DNA of 64,000 nt from Solibaculum mannosilyticum (GCF_015140235.1 NZ_AP023321.1:1974501-2038500), one strand, 5' to 3'; positions 32,700-41,609 are shown, counted from the stretch's first letter. The notes: a model not told the origin generated them from the letters alone. Program-made: numbers and translations.

Positions 32700-34331
32700 T
32701 TATTTCAGCAACTCCAATAGTTGCCGAACGTTTTTCTTTCCAAAAGAAACTTTTTTTCCATCGTCGATTACCAGGCAAGGTACGCTCATCACCTTATATT
32801 TCTCCCGCAGTGCAGGGAAATGGTTCAAGTCATATACCTCGGCGGTGACGTTGGCATTTTCAGATGCGATCCGTTGCGCTGCTGTAACCAGCTCCGGACA
32901 CATCGTACAGGAGAGGGAAACCAATACTTTCATGTCTACCGGCGCTGTGATACTGCGTATCTCTTCCAGGATCTCTGGTTCCACAGCCTGTCCCGGTCCA
33001 GCTGCATTATAAAGCCCCAGCACAAAAGAAGTAAACTCGTGTCCACCAGGTACGCCGTGAAAGGCAAGTCCAGTCCAACTGCCGTCTTCCCTGCATACTC
33101 TTACACAAGGAAGATCACCCGCTGATCCTTGGTCGATTTCCAATGAGAGTTTCTCCGTCAAAGAGCAGAGCTCTTCCATATAGCCTTTCAGTTCCGTAGA
33201 AAGAGGGGTATCGTCCAGCCCCAGATGCAGCTGCAGGTGAGACGACATCTTGGCAAAAACAGCATTTAACTGCGCCAACATATCGGTTGTAAACAGCCCG
33301 TTTCCTTCTCCATCCTTCTTTTCCTTTTCCTCTGACGTCTCAGCCATTGCCGCACTTGGAGGTACCGGATGCAGTCCAGTTCTCTTCTGCATGGCAGCGG
33401 CAAAACGCTCCAGTTCAGTGGCTGCCAACGCTCCATCTCCCACCGCTGTTACCACCTGGCGCAGCGACTTTATACAGACATCGCCTGCGGCATACAATCC
33501 GTCACAACTTGTCTTTTGCGCCCGGTCGGTCACAATATATCCTTGTTCATCACAGTCCGCCAGGCCTTGCGCTAGATCCGTCGCAGGCTCGTAACCGGCA
33601 AATACAAATACTCCAAAAGTTTCCCCTTCCAAAGGCCGGTATTCTGTAACCTCTCCGGTCTGTGTGTTGCGGTAACGCAGATAGCGCAGGGCGTCATCCC
33701 CAGAGACTTCTTCCACTTCAGTCTGGGTCAGAACCGTGATTTTATCGTGATTCAAAGCCGGTTCGGCAACGGTCGACGCACAAGTAAAGGCCTCTTCCCG
33801 GATGAGGACGGTTACGTGACGGGCATATTTGGTCAAAAATACGCTTTCCTCTGCGGCGGCAAAACCGCCTCCTACGACAAATACATCTTTGCCGGTAAAA
33901 AATTCACCGTCGCATGTAGCACAGTAGGCAACTCCACGTCCTTGGAACTCTTCCTCACCTTTGAATCCCACCTTACGCGGATGTGCACCCGTAGCCAACA
34001 GCACGCCGAAACATCTGAGTTCCCCGCGGCTGGTCTGGATCGTTTTGACCTCTCCACCCATATCCAGACTGGTCACTTCCGCCAGCAAGAATTCCGCCCC
34101 AAATCTCTGCGCCTGTTTGCGCATGGTCTCTGTCAACCCTGTGCCGCTGGAGCGTTCCACCCCGGGATAGTTTACCACTTCATGCGTAATGGTAATCTGT
34201 CCCCCGAAATGTTCTTTCTCCACCACAACGACACGGTAACGGGCGCGGGCCAAATATAAAGCAGCCGTCAGACCTGCCGGTCCTCCGCCAACAATGACCA
34301 CATCATAGAGATTTTGATCATACTGCGCCAT
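32700..34331 (-). CDS. TrxR/AhpF-like flavoprotein with C-terminal glutaredoxin-like domain
   Basis: A 543-residue disulfide reductase. The FAD motif GGGPAGLTAALYLA is at the N-terminus. The redox pair CATC in YCATCDGEFF is near 136-139, and the NAD(P)H fold GGGFAAAEES follows. A GDVCIKSLRQV FAD motif ends the reductase part near 320. After a Lys/Glu linker, a thioredoxin-like tandem domain carries CTMC near 473-476. This is the AhpF parts list in reversed order, since AhpF has the disulfide domain first. The ATG overlaps the last base of the ahpC stop codon, so it probably recycles AhpC. Electron donor (NADH or NADPH) is not decided here. Confidence 0.9.
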   Translation of the reverse strand: MAQYDQNLYDVVIVGGGPAGLTAALYLARARYRVVVVEKEHFGGQITITHEVVNYPGVERSSGTGLTETMRKQAQRFGAEFLLAEVTSLDMGGEVKTIQTSRGELRCFGVLLATGAHPRKVGFKGEEEFQGRGVAYCATCDGEFFTGKDVFVVGGGFAAAEESVFLTKYARHVTVLIREEAFTCASTVAEPALNHDKITVLTQTEVEEVSGDDALRYLRYRNTQTGEVTEYRPLEGETFGVFVFAGYEPATDLAQGLADCDEQGYIVTDRAQKTSCDGLYAAGDVCIKSLRQVVTAVGDGALAATELERFAAAMQKRTGLHPVPPSAAMAETSEEKEKKDGEGNGLFTTDMLAQLNAVFAKMSSHLQLHLGLDDTPLSTELKGYMEELCSLTEKLSLEIDQGSAGDLPCVRVCREDGSWTGLAFHGVPGGHEFTSFVLGLYNAAGPGQAVEPEILEEIRSITAPVDMKVLVSLSCTMCPELVTAAQRIASENANVTAEVYDLNHFPALREKYKVMSVPCLVIDDGKKVSFGKKNVRQLLELLK

Positions 34332-34894
34332 TATAATTGTCCTACCAGATCCAGACTGGGTTTGAGGGTTTCCTCACCGGGCTGCCATTTTGCCGGGCAA
34401 ACCTCATCGCCGTGCTCGTATACAAACTGGCAGGCCTGCAGCTTGCGGAATAGTTCGTCTGCATTGCGTCCCACATTCCCCGCATTGACTTCATAGGCGA
34501 CGATCTTCCCCTCAGGATTGACAATGAATGTCCCTCGTTCCGCTAGACCGTCCGCCTCGATGTATACCTCAAAGTCCTTCGAGAGCACATGCGTCGGATC
34601 CGCCAACATAGGATAATTGATCTTCTTGATCCGGTCGGATGCATCATGCCAGGCCTTATGCACGAAATGAGTATCACAGGAAACTGAATACACTTCGCAT
34701 CCTGCCGCCTGGAAGTCCGCATATTTATTGGCCAAATCCTCTAACTCTGTGGGACAGACAAAAGTAAAGTCGGCCGGATAGAAGAAAAATACGCCCCATT
34801 TTCCCATTGTATCGGCCTTCGACACCGTCTTAAAAGATCCTTCATGGTAAGCTTGTACTGTAAAATCACCGATTTCCTTGTTGATCAAAGACAT
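34331..34894 (-). CDS. ahpC: Peroxiredoxin AhpC
   Basis: A 187-residue typical 2-Cys peroxiredoxin reducing H2O2 and organic peroxides. The peroxidatic Cys is in FVCPTELEDLA near residue 47 and the resolving Cys in VCPAKWQPG near 166. The preceding FFFYPADFTF and the GRNADELFRKLQA segment are classic. The ATG at 34894 follows AGGAGGAA. It is the first gene of the ahpC-flavoprotein unit, behind a consensus promoter and a 46-base perfect dyad. Confidence 0.97.
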   Translation of the reverse strand: MSLINKEIGDFTVQAYHEGSFKTVSKADTMGKWGVFFFYPADFTFVCPTELEDLANKYADFQAAGCEVYSVSCDTHFVHKAWHDASDRIKKINYPMLADPTHVLSKDFEVYIEADGLAERGTFIVNPEGKIVAYEVNAGNVGRNADELFRKLQACQFVYEHGDEVCPAKWQPGEETLKPSLDLVGQL

Positions 34895-34907
34895 TAAAAT
34901 TCCTCCT

Positions 34908-34976
34908 ATATAATCGTATATAGTTAGTATAAGCTAACTATATACGATTATATCCCTTTTCCCTCTTTTTTGTCAA
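34908..34976 (-). promoter_or_regulatory. ahpC promoter with a perfect 20-bp dyad
   Basis: The promoter on the minus strand is TTGACA (34976-34971), 18 bases, TATAAT (34952-34947). A perfect inverted repeat with 20-base arms (34908-34927 and 34934-34953) and a 6-base spacer starts in the -10 and covers the start point down to the ribosome site. It suits an operator for a dimer pair, or a leader stem. It does not match the PerR consensus cleanly. Confidence 0.8.
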
Positions 34977-35032
34977 GCAAAAAAGTGAGCCCCATCATCG
35001 GCGTTTTGCCTAACAGGATGGGACTCACTCTA
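34977..35032 (-). terminator. Terminator after the GGGtGRT gene
   Basis: GTGAG-CCCATC and GATGGG-CTCAC arms (about 34986-34998 with 35020-35032) are followed on the minus strand by TTTTTTGC. Confidence 0.75.
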
Positions 35033-35071
35033 TTTACGTTAAATCAATTGGAAAAAGTGATCTGAAACCGC

Positions 35072-36079
35072 TTATTTGCTGGCTTCTTCCACTGCAACCG
35101 CGCAGGCAACGGTGGCGCCGACCATGGGGTTGTTGCCCATGCCGATCAGGCCCATCATCTCCACGTGAGCAGGAACCGAAGAGGAACCAGCAAACTGGGC
35201 ATCACCATGCATACGGCCCATGGAGTCGGTCAAGCCATAGGAAGCAGGGCCGGCAGCCATGTTGTCGGGATGCAGAGTACGGCCAGTGCCGCCGCCGGAA
35301 GCAACCGAGAAGTACTTCTTGCCATTTTCCATGGCCCACTTCTTGTAAGTACCGGCAACCAAGTGCTGGAAGCGGGTGGGATTGGTGGAGTTACCAGTGA
35401 TGGAAACGTCAACACCCTCCTGCTTCATGATGGCGACGCCTTCCAAAACGTCGTTGGCACCAAAGCACTTGACCTGAGCGCGTTCACCATCGGAGAAAGC
35501 GCGCTCGTCCACAACAGACAGAGTACCGGTGGAGAAGTCATAGTCGGTCTTCACATAGGTGAAACCGTTGATGCGGGAGATGATATAAGCAGCATCTTTG
35601 CCCAAGCCGTTGAGGATAACGCGCAGGGGTTCTTTACGCACTTTGTTGGCGGTACGGGCGATACCGATAGCGCCTTCCGCAGCGGCAAAGGACTCATGGC
35701 CAGCCAAGAAGGCAAAGCATTTGGTCTCCTCACGCAGCAGCATGGCACCCAGGTTGCCGTGTCCCAGGCCAACCTGACGCTGTTCTGCAACAGAGCCGGG
35801 GATGCAGAAAGCCTGCAGGCCGATTCCGATGGCTTCTGCAGCTTCGGCAGCGGTTTTGCAGCCCTTCTTCAAGGCGATGGCACAGCCCAGGGTATATGCC
35901 CAGGAAGCGTTTTCAAAAGCGATGGGCTGAACGCCCTTCACAATCTTATCCGGATCAAAGCCGGCCTTTACACAGAGATCTTTGGCCTCCTCGAGACTGG
36001 CGATGCCATACTCGGCGAGACACTTTTCGATTTGGGCAATTCTTCTTTCCTTGCCTTCGAATTTTACATCATTAGCCAT
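35072..36079 (-). CDS. GGGtGRT protein
   Basis: A 335-residue cytosolic protein matching the uncharacterised 'GGGtGRT' family, named for its motif, here SGGGTGRTLHPDN near residue 265. Other conserved-looking stretches are AFCIPGSVAEQRQVGLGHGNLGAM (in pieces), FLAGHESFAAAEGAIGIART and GSSSVPAHVEMMGLIGMGNNPM. There is no signal or membrane segment. The ATG at 36079 follows AAGGAGGACAC. It lies 34 bases after the NifU-like gene and before a terminator, so the two form one unit. Function is unknown; the partner suggests a role connected with Fe-S clusters. Confidence 0.85.
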   Translation of the reverse strand: MANDVKFEGKERRIAQIEKCLAEYGIASLEEAKDLCVKAGFDPDKIVKGVQPIAFENASWAYTLGCAIALKKGCKTAAEAAEAIGIGLQAFCIPGSVAEQRQVGLGHGNLGAMLLREETKCFAFLAGHESFAAAEGAIGIARTANKVRKEPLRVILNGLGKDAAYIISRINGFTYVKTDYDFSTGTLSVVDERAFSDGERAQVKCFGANDVLEGVAIMKQEGVDVSITGNSTNPTRFQHLVAGTYKKWAMENGKKYFSVASGGGTGRTLHPDNMAAGPASYGLTDSMGRMHGDAQFAGSSSVPAHVEMMGLIGMGNNPMVGATVACAVAVEEASK

Positions 36080-36113
36080 TGTCGTGTGTCCTCCTTATAT
36101 AAGTATGGCCCGC

Positions 36114-36806
36114 TTATTCTTCACGGGGATCGATGTATTTGGCGGCACCCTCGTAACGGCCATAGCAGCCAATGTTCTTCTCGTAGGCTTCGGCGGGGTT
36201 GACGCCGTGACGGATATCTTCCATCATCTTGCCCAGACGGACGAACTGATAACCGATGACTTCGCCGTTTTCATCCAAAGCGATGGAGGTCACATAACCT
36301 TCGGCCATCTCCATGTAGCGGACACCCTTGAGCTTGGTGGAGAACATAGTACCCACCTGGGAACGCAGACCTTTGCCCAGATCCTCCAGGCTGGCGCCTA
36401 CCGGCAGACCGCCTTCGGAGAATGCAGTCTGGGAACGGCCGTAAGCCAGCTGCTTGAAGATCTCGCGCATTGCGACGTTGATAGCGTCACACACCAGGTC
36501 GGTGTTGAGGCATTCGAGCAGGGTTTTGCCGGGCAGGATCTCAGCAGCCATAGCGGCCGAATGGGTCATGCCGGAGCAACCCAGGGTTTCCACCAGGGCC
36601 TCTTCCACAATGCCGTCTTTCACGTTCAAAGTCAGCTTGCAGGCGCCCTGCTGGGGTGCACACCAGCCCACACCATGGGACAAACCGGAAATGTCTTTGA
36701 TTTCATAGGATTTGACCCACTTGCCTTCCTCCGGGATGGGTGCAGGACCGTGATTGGGTCCTTTTGCGACAGTGCACATCTTTTCCACTTCTTGGGAATA
36801 ATTCAT
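36114..36806 (-). CDS. NifU/IscU-like Fe-S scaffold-type protein
   Basis: A 230-residue protein related to the NifU N-terminal scaffold. The pattern GWCAPQQGACKLTLNVKDG, then VETLGCSGMTHSAAMAAEIL, matches the beta-sheet and Cys-loop of IscU/NifU. GKTLLECLN and a late IGCYGRYEG give further cysteines. It is longer than IscU (about 130-150 residues). The ATG at 36806 follows AAAGGAG; a reading 15 residues longer would lack the site. No cysteine desulfurase is nearby, so it is not a standard isc/suf operon. It precedes the GGGtGRT gene. Confidence 0.8.
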   Translation of the reverse strand: MNYSQEVEKMCTVAKGPNHGPAPIPEEGKWVKSYEIKDISGLSHGVGWCAPQQGACKLTLNVKDGIVEEALVETLGCSGMTHSAAMAAEILPGKTLLECLNTDLVCDAINVAMREIFKQLAYGRSQTAFSEGGLPVGASLEDLGKGLRSQVGTMFSTKLKGVRYMEMAEGYVTSIALDENGEVIGYQFVRLGKMMEDIRHGVNPAEAYEKNIGCYGRYEGAAKYIDPREE

Positions 36807-36830
36807 GTTTGTGCTCCTTTCGGTTTTATT

Positions 36831-36843
36831 GACAATTATTGTC
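36831..36843. promoter_or_regulatory. Palindrome between promoter and start of the NifU-like gene
   Basis: GACAAT-T-ATTGTC is a 13-base perfect dyad. With its flanks it resembles the 7-1-7 layout of Fur-family boxes, with changes. It is about 25 bases upstream of the ATG. Confidence 0.4.
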
Positions 36844-36858
36844 GGTCTCACTCTTCCA

Positions 36859-36887
36859 ATTATAATCAGATTTTTTGCAATTTACAA
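36859..36887 (-). promoter_or_regulatory. Promoter of the NifU-like/GGGtGRT unit
   Basis: TTGTAA (36887-36882) and TATAAT (36864-36859) have a 17-base spacer on the minus strand. Confidence 0.6.
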
Positions 36888-36967
36888 GGGGGTTCCCTCC
36901 AGTTTCTCTGACGAATTGAAGGGCACTCCTCTCTGAAATTTAGACAAAAGGACCAGTTCTTCCCCTT

Positions 36968-37564
36968 TTACCTTTTCCGATGCAGAAAAAGTCCTAAAAC
37001 AGCTCCTATGACAGCCCCTCCTATGGGGATCAGCTGACTCATGATTTGGCTGGTTGCTTGGAAAAAAGTCGCTTGTTGCCAAATGTACAGAGCCAGTACC
37101 AGCCCTGAAACAACTGGAATCCTTCCCCCTTGCAGGCTGAAAACAACCGTCAAAAGGATAAGCATCAGCACCAGGCATTCATTGCCCATCCATCCTGTGA
37201 CACCCGATAAAAGGCCCAAGAACCCCGTGACACCGGCTGTGGCTGCCAAAAGAACGGTGAACTTTCCCGGACCCATTTGTTCTTCCACCTGGGGAGCTAC
37301 AAGCAAAAACAGAATCCAGCTGCTGATAAAGGAAGTAAATCCACTGCTTCCCAGCACAAAGCTGAACATCCGCACATACTGGGCCGGATCAGCAAAGGAA
37401 GTCTTGACCAGAGAAAACCAATCCCGATAAAACAGTGCTTCTCCTTCTCCGGACACCAGAAATGCCAAAAGTGCCAATAGAAACACCGTCAATGTGACCG
37501 GCGCTTGACAGTCGAGCCAGATGTGTTTTTCCGTCGCCTGGGGACGTTTTCTCTTTGTGGACAT
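36968..37564 (-). CDS. Rhomboid-like membrane protein lacking the catalytic dyad
   Basis: A 198-residue protein with about six membrane helices and the rhomboid outline. The pattern is a long first loop after helix 1, then FTSFISSWILFLLVAPQVEEQMGPGKF (in pieces; the usual H-hxxN-xxxlxxfG-xxhE-xxxG region), then a glycine-rich helix. The final helix is IGGAVIGAVLGLFLHRK. In active rhomboids the helix-4 site is GxSG, but here it is GNEC, and the His before the last GG is replaced by Pro-Ile. If the alignment is right, it is a pseudoprotease that binds membrane proteins without cutting. The ATG at 37564 has a moderate AAAGGA site. Monocistronic. Confidence 0.6.
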   Translation of the reverse strand: MSTKRKRPQATEKHIWLDCQAPVTLTVFLLALLAFLVSGEGEALFYRDWFSLVKTSFADPAQYVRMFSFVLGSSGFTSFISSWILFLLVAPQVEEQMGPGKFTVLLAATAGVTGFLGLLSGVTGWMGNECLVLMLILLTVVFSLQGGRIPVVSGLVLALYIWQQATFFQATSQIMSQLIPIGGAVIGAVLGLFLHRKR

Positions 37565-37667
37565 ATGCAGGATTCCTTTCTGTTCTATAAAATCAAAAAG
37601 CCATATCTTTTTCCTATTGTACCGGACAAGCCCTTAAAAGTCACCCTTTTTCACCCCATGGGGCATG

Positions 37668-37699
37668 CAAAAAGCAGGCTGCCATAAAAAGCAGCCTGC
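37668..37699 (-). terminator. Terminator of the GH106-like gene
   Basis: A perfect 9-bp stem (37674-37682 with 37691-37699) is followed by TTTTTGC on the minus strand. Confidence 0.75.
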
Positions 37700-37737
37700 C
37701 CTTGCTTTACGGATCCAAACGAATTTCCATTTTGTGT

Positions 37738-40700
37738 CTATTTGGTGATGGTCATGCTGTCCTCCACAGAATCAGAAGAGAGTTCCCCTTGGCTATTGAT
37801 GCCGTAGAAGGAGAAAATCCGGAACCCAGACGTCCCAACCTCCATGGAGATGGTGAAGAGCCGTTGAGCCCCCTGTTCTTCATACCCTTCCACTCGGCAG
37901 CTGATGGCACGTCCTGTCTCGCCGCGCACAGCAATGCCTTCCGTATTCTGATCGGCCAGCACTTGAACGGTAAACCGGCTGTTGACAGCCGCTTGATCGG
38001 TTTGAATATGAGCTTCATATACCTCTGCCGGAGGCGCATAAGGGACGGTTACCGTGATATGGAACTGTGCCAGATCGTTCCAAACGCCGTCTTTTCGTGC
38101 CAGCACCTGGATGGTCCGATCCCCCTTGGTTCCCACGGAAATCTGAAGGGTCCAGACTTTTCTATCCCCCTGGATCATGCTCTTGATCCGACTGATCCCC
38201 AAATAACGTCCGTTTTCATTCTGGAAGGCAATGCCTTCGGTCTGAAGATCGGTTTCTACCGTCACAGTGATGGTCTCGTTTACTTCATAGGTGTCCTTAT
38301 CGGTGGTGACCACCGTCTCTACCGGCTCGGACGGTTTGGATTCCACAAGAAACAGGGATTCCACCGCATCCAGGCTTAGCTTTACTTCGGTGACCTTTTG
38401 GCCGTCCTGGGTCACAACCTGATAGTCGGCCGGGGTCTGGGTTCCGGTTGCAGGATCCCACAAAGCCGGAGATTCCAATTCACCGCGGATACGCACAGTG
38501 GTCTCCACCGGCGTGCTGCTGGAATTGGCAAAGTAGTAGAGATTCCGCTCATCCTTGACCTTGTGGATATAGCTGAAGTTTCCACCCGATACAGCTCCCA
38601 CGTCCAGTTCCACGTCATAGACCGGCAGCACTTCGTCCAGAACCTGCGTCAATTTGGTTTCAAATCCGGATTGGATGAAATAAGCTTGTCCGCCATTGCC
38701 GTTGCTGTTTTGGATGTCCTGATCGGCATCGGCAGGCGCTACGCCGAACATCTCCTCGATGATGCGGCAGACTTCTTCGTTTTCCGAAGCCTCAATGCCT
38801 CGAGACGGCAATTGTGTAGTGGCGATGACCTTGCCGCCGTTGTCATAGAATTCTTTGATCTTCTCGAGGTTCGAAAGGCTGATGACCTTGGTGCTGGGGA
38901 TGACGAACACTTTAAATTGTTCATAGTTGATCTCGTTGGATAGATTAAAGGTATCCCCCTCCACCGAGCATTTCTCATCGATGACGTCGGGATGAAGATA
39001 GGTGAAATCCCGTCTGGCGGTCAGGGACAAAGTCTCTCCCACCCGCATGTAGTCGGCATCACCGGGGTTGTTTTCCTGGCCGTTGAAGACAAAGCAGGAT
39101 TCCAGATAGTCGATGGGATACAGCATGGCGATATCCGCCACATGACGTCCGTCCTGCAGCATGGTGTTGAGACGGGCCATATAGGTGTTAAACTGAGGCA
39201 GATCCTCGCTGAACAGAGGATTTCGATAAGAAAGTTCCGGCTGATAGGTCACATTGGCCGGGTCGTCGTCGTACCAAACGGCGTGAGGCACGATGAGATT
39301 GATGCCTTTGGCATACTGATCCATGGCGCTGCGGTAGAGATCGGTGCAGTCCTGGCTGGGGAATACGCCGAAGGATTCCGACATAACCTTGCCTTTATCC
39401 CAGTTGTAGGCCGAAGAGGAGATGATCTTATAGGCCTCCTGACTCTTGCCCACGTAGTCGATGACGTCCACGCCCGGAATGGCCTGTTCTTTAAAGACCT
39501 TCATCAAGTCCCCGTGCAGGCCCACCGGATTGGTCCATTCTTCAAACAGCATGTGCCCGGTCAATTCGATGCCGTGATCCTCGCACCACTGGTTGACTTG
39601 GCCGATGTAGGATGTGGCAAACAGTTCGGTTCGGACGTATTGGAGCTTGTTGCGGGCTTCGTCGGTGTCCTCCCCGATGTCGTACCACAGGGCGGGATAA
39701 TTGAGGACGGGGCTTTCACCGTCGTAAATTTTCTCGTATTCCTCGTTGAATCCGGGCGTCCAGAGGCGGGCTCCCTGGGCACCGTAGGGAGTTCTGCCTC
39801 CCGCCGGCCAGAAAGACGGTTCGTCAAAGAAGGCTGTGGTAATGGTTCCGTTGTCAAAATACTTCTTAAAGCGCTGATAATAGGCCTCATAGGTGATGTC
39901 GATAAAGGCACGGACCGATTCGGGATCCAGATAATCCATGCCGTTGTTGCCGTCTACGACGCACAGGAAGGCCATGACCTTCCAGTTGCCTTCCGGAACG
40001 GTGTATTCCAAATAGGAACCGTCATAAGGCTCCTCTTCTACAGGCTTTGGCTGGATCTTTTCCCCCTGGTCATAAACTTCGATCTCCCAGATGGTGGGAC
40101 AATAATCGTTGGTATCCTTGATGTACAGACGGATGCGGGAGGTTTCTACCGGATCAAAGTTCAGGGTTACGCCCTCTTCGCCGATGGTAGTCCCGGTAGC
40201 TGCCGTTTTCCAGTCCCCATCCTCCCAGTACTGTATTTCATAGCTGGTGATGCGGTTGAGATGTTCATAGATTTTGACGCTGTCCACACTGCGCACTTCT
40301 CCAAAGGCCATCTGCAGCCAATGGGGATTGGGCACGTAATCGCCGGCATTCCAGCGGGTGGTAAAGTCGCCGTCAAAGGCTTGGGCAGCCTCATATCCTT
40401 CTCCATAGGAACTGGAAGCGGTGTAAAATTCCTCAACAGAGGGATCCTCTTCCCTGGAGGGAACCTTTAGTTGCTGGCCGTCACAGAGTACCTGGAATTC
40501 GCTGATGGATGCGCTGTCCTCGGTGACACGCTTGATCTGTAGCCGTACAAATTGAGACGTTACATCCTCAAATACATGATCAACCCCGGCATCGGTGATC
40601 TTCTTGCCGTTGGCGATCTCCTGCCAAGCCGCTGCCTCATCGTCCCAATACTGCAAAATATACTTGCTGGTCCGGTGAAGCTGGGGATCCTTATCCTCAT

Positions 40701-41466
40701 ACACCTTGATCTCATCAAAGGTTTTGGGTTCCCCAAAGTTGATGAGCAGGTACTGGTTTCCTCCCGACCGGGTCTCGGAGTTCCAACGGGTGGTGAGATC
40801 GCCGTCCACCGCTTTATCGGCTTCGTAGCCGGGTGAGACGGTATAGGTGCTGGAAGCCGAGATCCCCAACGGTTCCTCATAGGGATTGTAGGGCTTGGGC
40901 GGCAGGATGGTGGCGTATTCACTGATGTCCACCCGCTCTTTGGTGTCGGTATTCATGGCCACGGCGCCCATAAAGGTGCCGTCCGGCAAATTGAGCCGCA
41001 CCTGTTCCCCATCGGAACCGTCGGCCTCGTACTTATCCAGACGTTTGGTGGTCAGGTCGGGATACTGCTCCTCCAGCAGCCCGCCAGCGTTGTAGCTGGG
41101 AAAGCCGTTTTCATCATAGAGGGAAAACTTCATCCCGTACTTGCTGCCCTCGTCCAGAGCGGCCTCGTACATCTCAAAATAATCGTCGTTGAGGTAGTCC
41201 TCCAGCCAATTGGGGAGAATGCCAAATCCGCTGTATCCGGTTTGCAGATAGGATTCCCGGACAATTTCCCGGACTTCGTCGGTGGTCATGTCCTTGATCT
41301 GGGTATTCCAGAACCACAAAGGCGCTGGTTTCTGATCGTCGGACGGTGTTTCAAAACGTTCAAACAGGCCATCCGATTGCTTCTCTTCCGCCAAGATACC
41401 AGGCGTCATCTGCACGCAAAGGCAGATGACCAGAAGAAATGCTACAATTTTTGATATCCTTCTCAT
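37738..41466 (-). CDS. Giant secreted GH106-like glycosidase with two F5/8C (CBM32-like) and two C-terminal beta-sandwich modules
   Basis: A 1242-residue exported protein. The signal peptide is 1-26 (LLVICLCVQMTPGILA). The catalytic region opens with PAPLWFWN near 50, the GH106 (alpha-L-rhamnosidase-like) start. Two discoidin-type domains are inserted at ~200-335 and ~344-470, each with AVDGDLTTRWN/AFDGDFTTRWN and LxxxFGE strands. The barrel then resumes with FFDEPSFWPAGGR near 548, GHMLFEEWTNPVG near 640, and a glutamine-amidotransferase-like flavodoxin fold (VFVIPSTKVIS) before ~1050. Two modules at ~1050-1142 and ~1147-1242 resemble those ending the GH116-like protein. The ATG at 41466 follows GGAGGG. 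Rhamnose specificity is inference. Confidence 0.78.
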   Translation of the reverse strand: MRRISKIVAFLLVICLCVQMTPGILAEEKQSDGLFERFETPSDDQKPAPLWFWNTQIKDMTTDEVREIVRESYLQTGYSGFGILPNWLEDYLNDDYFEMYEAALDEGSKYGMKFSLYDENGFPSYNAGGLLEEQYPDLTTKRLDKYEADGSDGEQVRLNLPDGTFMGAVAMNTDTKERVDISEYATILPPKPYNPYEEPLGISASSTYTVSPGYEADKAVDGDLTTRWNSETRSGGNQYLLINFGEPKTFDEIKVYEDKDPQLHRTSKYILQYWDDEAAAWQEIANGKKITDAGVDHVFEDVTSQFVRLQIKRVTEDSASISEFQVLCDGQQLKVPSREEDPSVEEFYTASSSYGEGYEAAQAFDGDFTTRWNAGDYVPNPHWLQMAFGEVRSVDSVKIYEHLNRITSYEIQYWEDGDWKTAATGTTIGEEGVTLNFDPVETSRIRLYIKDTNDYCPTIWEIEVYDQGEKIQPKPVEEEPYDGSYLEYTVPEGNWKVMAFLCVVDGNNGMDYLDPESVRAFIDITYEAYYQRFKKYFDNGTITTAFFDEPSFWPAGGRTPYGAQGARLWTPGFNEEYEKIYDGESPVLNYPALWYDIGEDTDEARNKLQYVRTELFATSYIGQVNQWCEDHGIELTGHMLFEEWTNPVGLHGDLMKVFKEQAIPGVDVIDYVGKSQEAYKIISSSAYNWDKGKVMSESFGVFPSQDCTDLYRSAMDQYAKGINLIVPHAVWYDDDPANVTYQPELSYRNPLFSEDLPQFNTYMARLNTMLQDGRHVADIAMLYPIDYLESCFVFNGQENNPGDADYMRVGETLSLTARRDFTYLHPDVIDEKCSVEGDTFNLSNEINYEQFKVFVIPSTKVISLSNLEKIKEFYDNGGKVIATTQLPSRGIEASENEEVCRIIEEMFGVAPADADQDIQNSNGNGGQAYFIQSGFETKLTQVLDEVLPVYDVELDVGAVSGGNFSYIHKVKDERNLYYFANSSSTPVETTVRIRGELESPALWDPATGTQTPADYQVVTQDGQKVTEVKLSLDAVESLFLVESKPSEPVETVVTTDKDTYEVNETITVTVETDLQTEGIAFQNENGRYLGISRIKSMIQGDRKVWTLQISVGTKGDRTIQVLARKDGVWNDLAQFHITVTVPYAPPAEVYEAHIQTDQAAVNSRFTVQVLADQNTEGIAVRGETGRAISCRVEGYEEQGAQRLFTISMEVGTSGFRIFSFYGINSQGELSSDSVEDSMTITK

Positions 41467-41510
41467 AATTCCCTCCACAAAGAATAATTTTTTGTGCGAA
41501 GCATATGGAG

Positions 41511-41540
41511 ATTTTAACACTTTACTACAATTTGTGTCAA
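41511..41540 (-). promoter_or_regulatory. Promoter of the GH106-like gene
   Basis: TTGACA (41540-41535), 18 bases, TAAAAT (41516-41511) on the minus strand. Confidence 0.65.
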
Positions 41541-41609
41541 TAGTAAATATCAATAAGCATTATGATTTTTCCAGTTATGCATCTGCTCTCTGGATGGCGC
41601 CGTTTTTCT

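Noticed and set aside
38992-40470. Long open frame (492 codons) antisense to the GH106-like gene
   Set aside because: No domain pattern or ribosome site; a mirror of the real coding strand.
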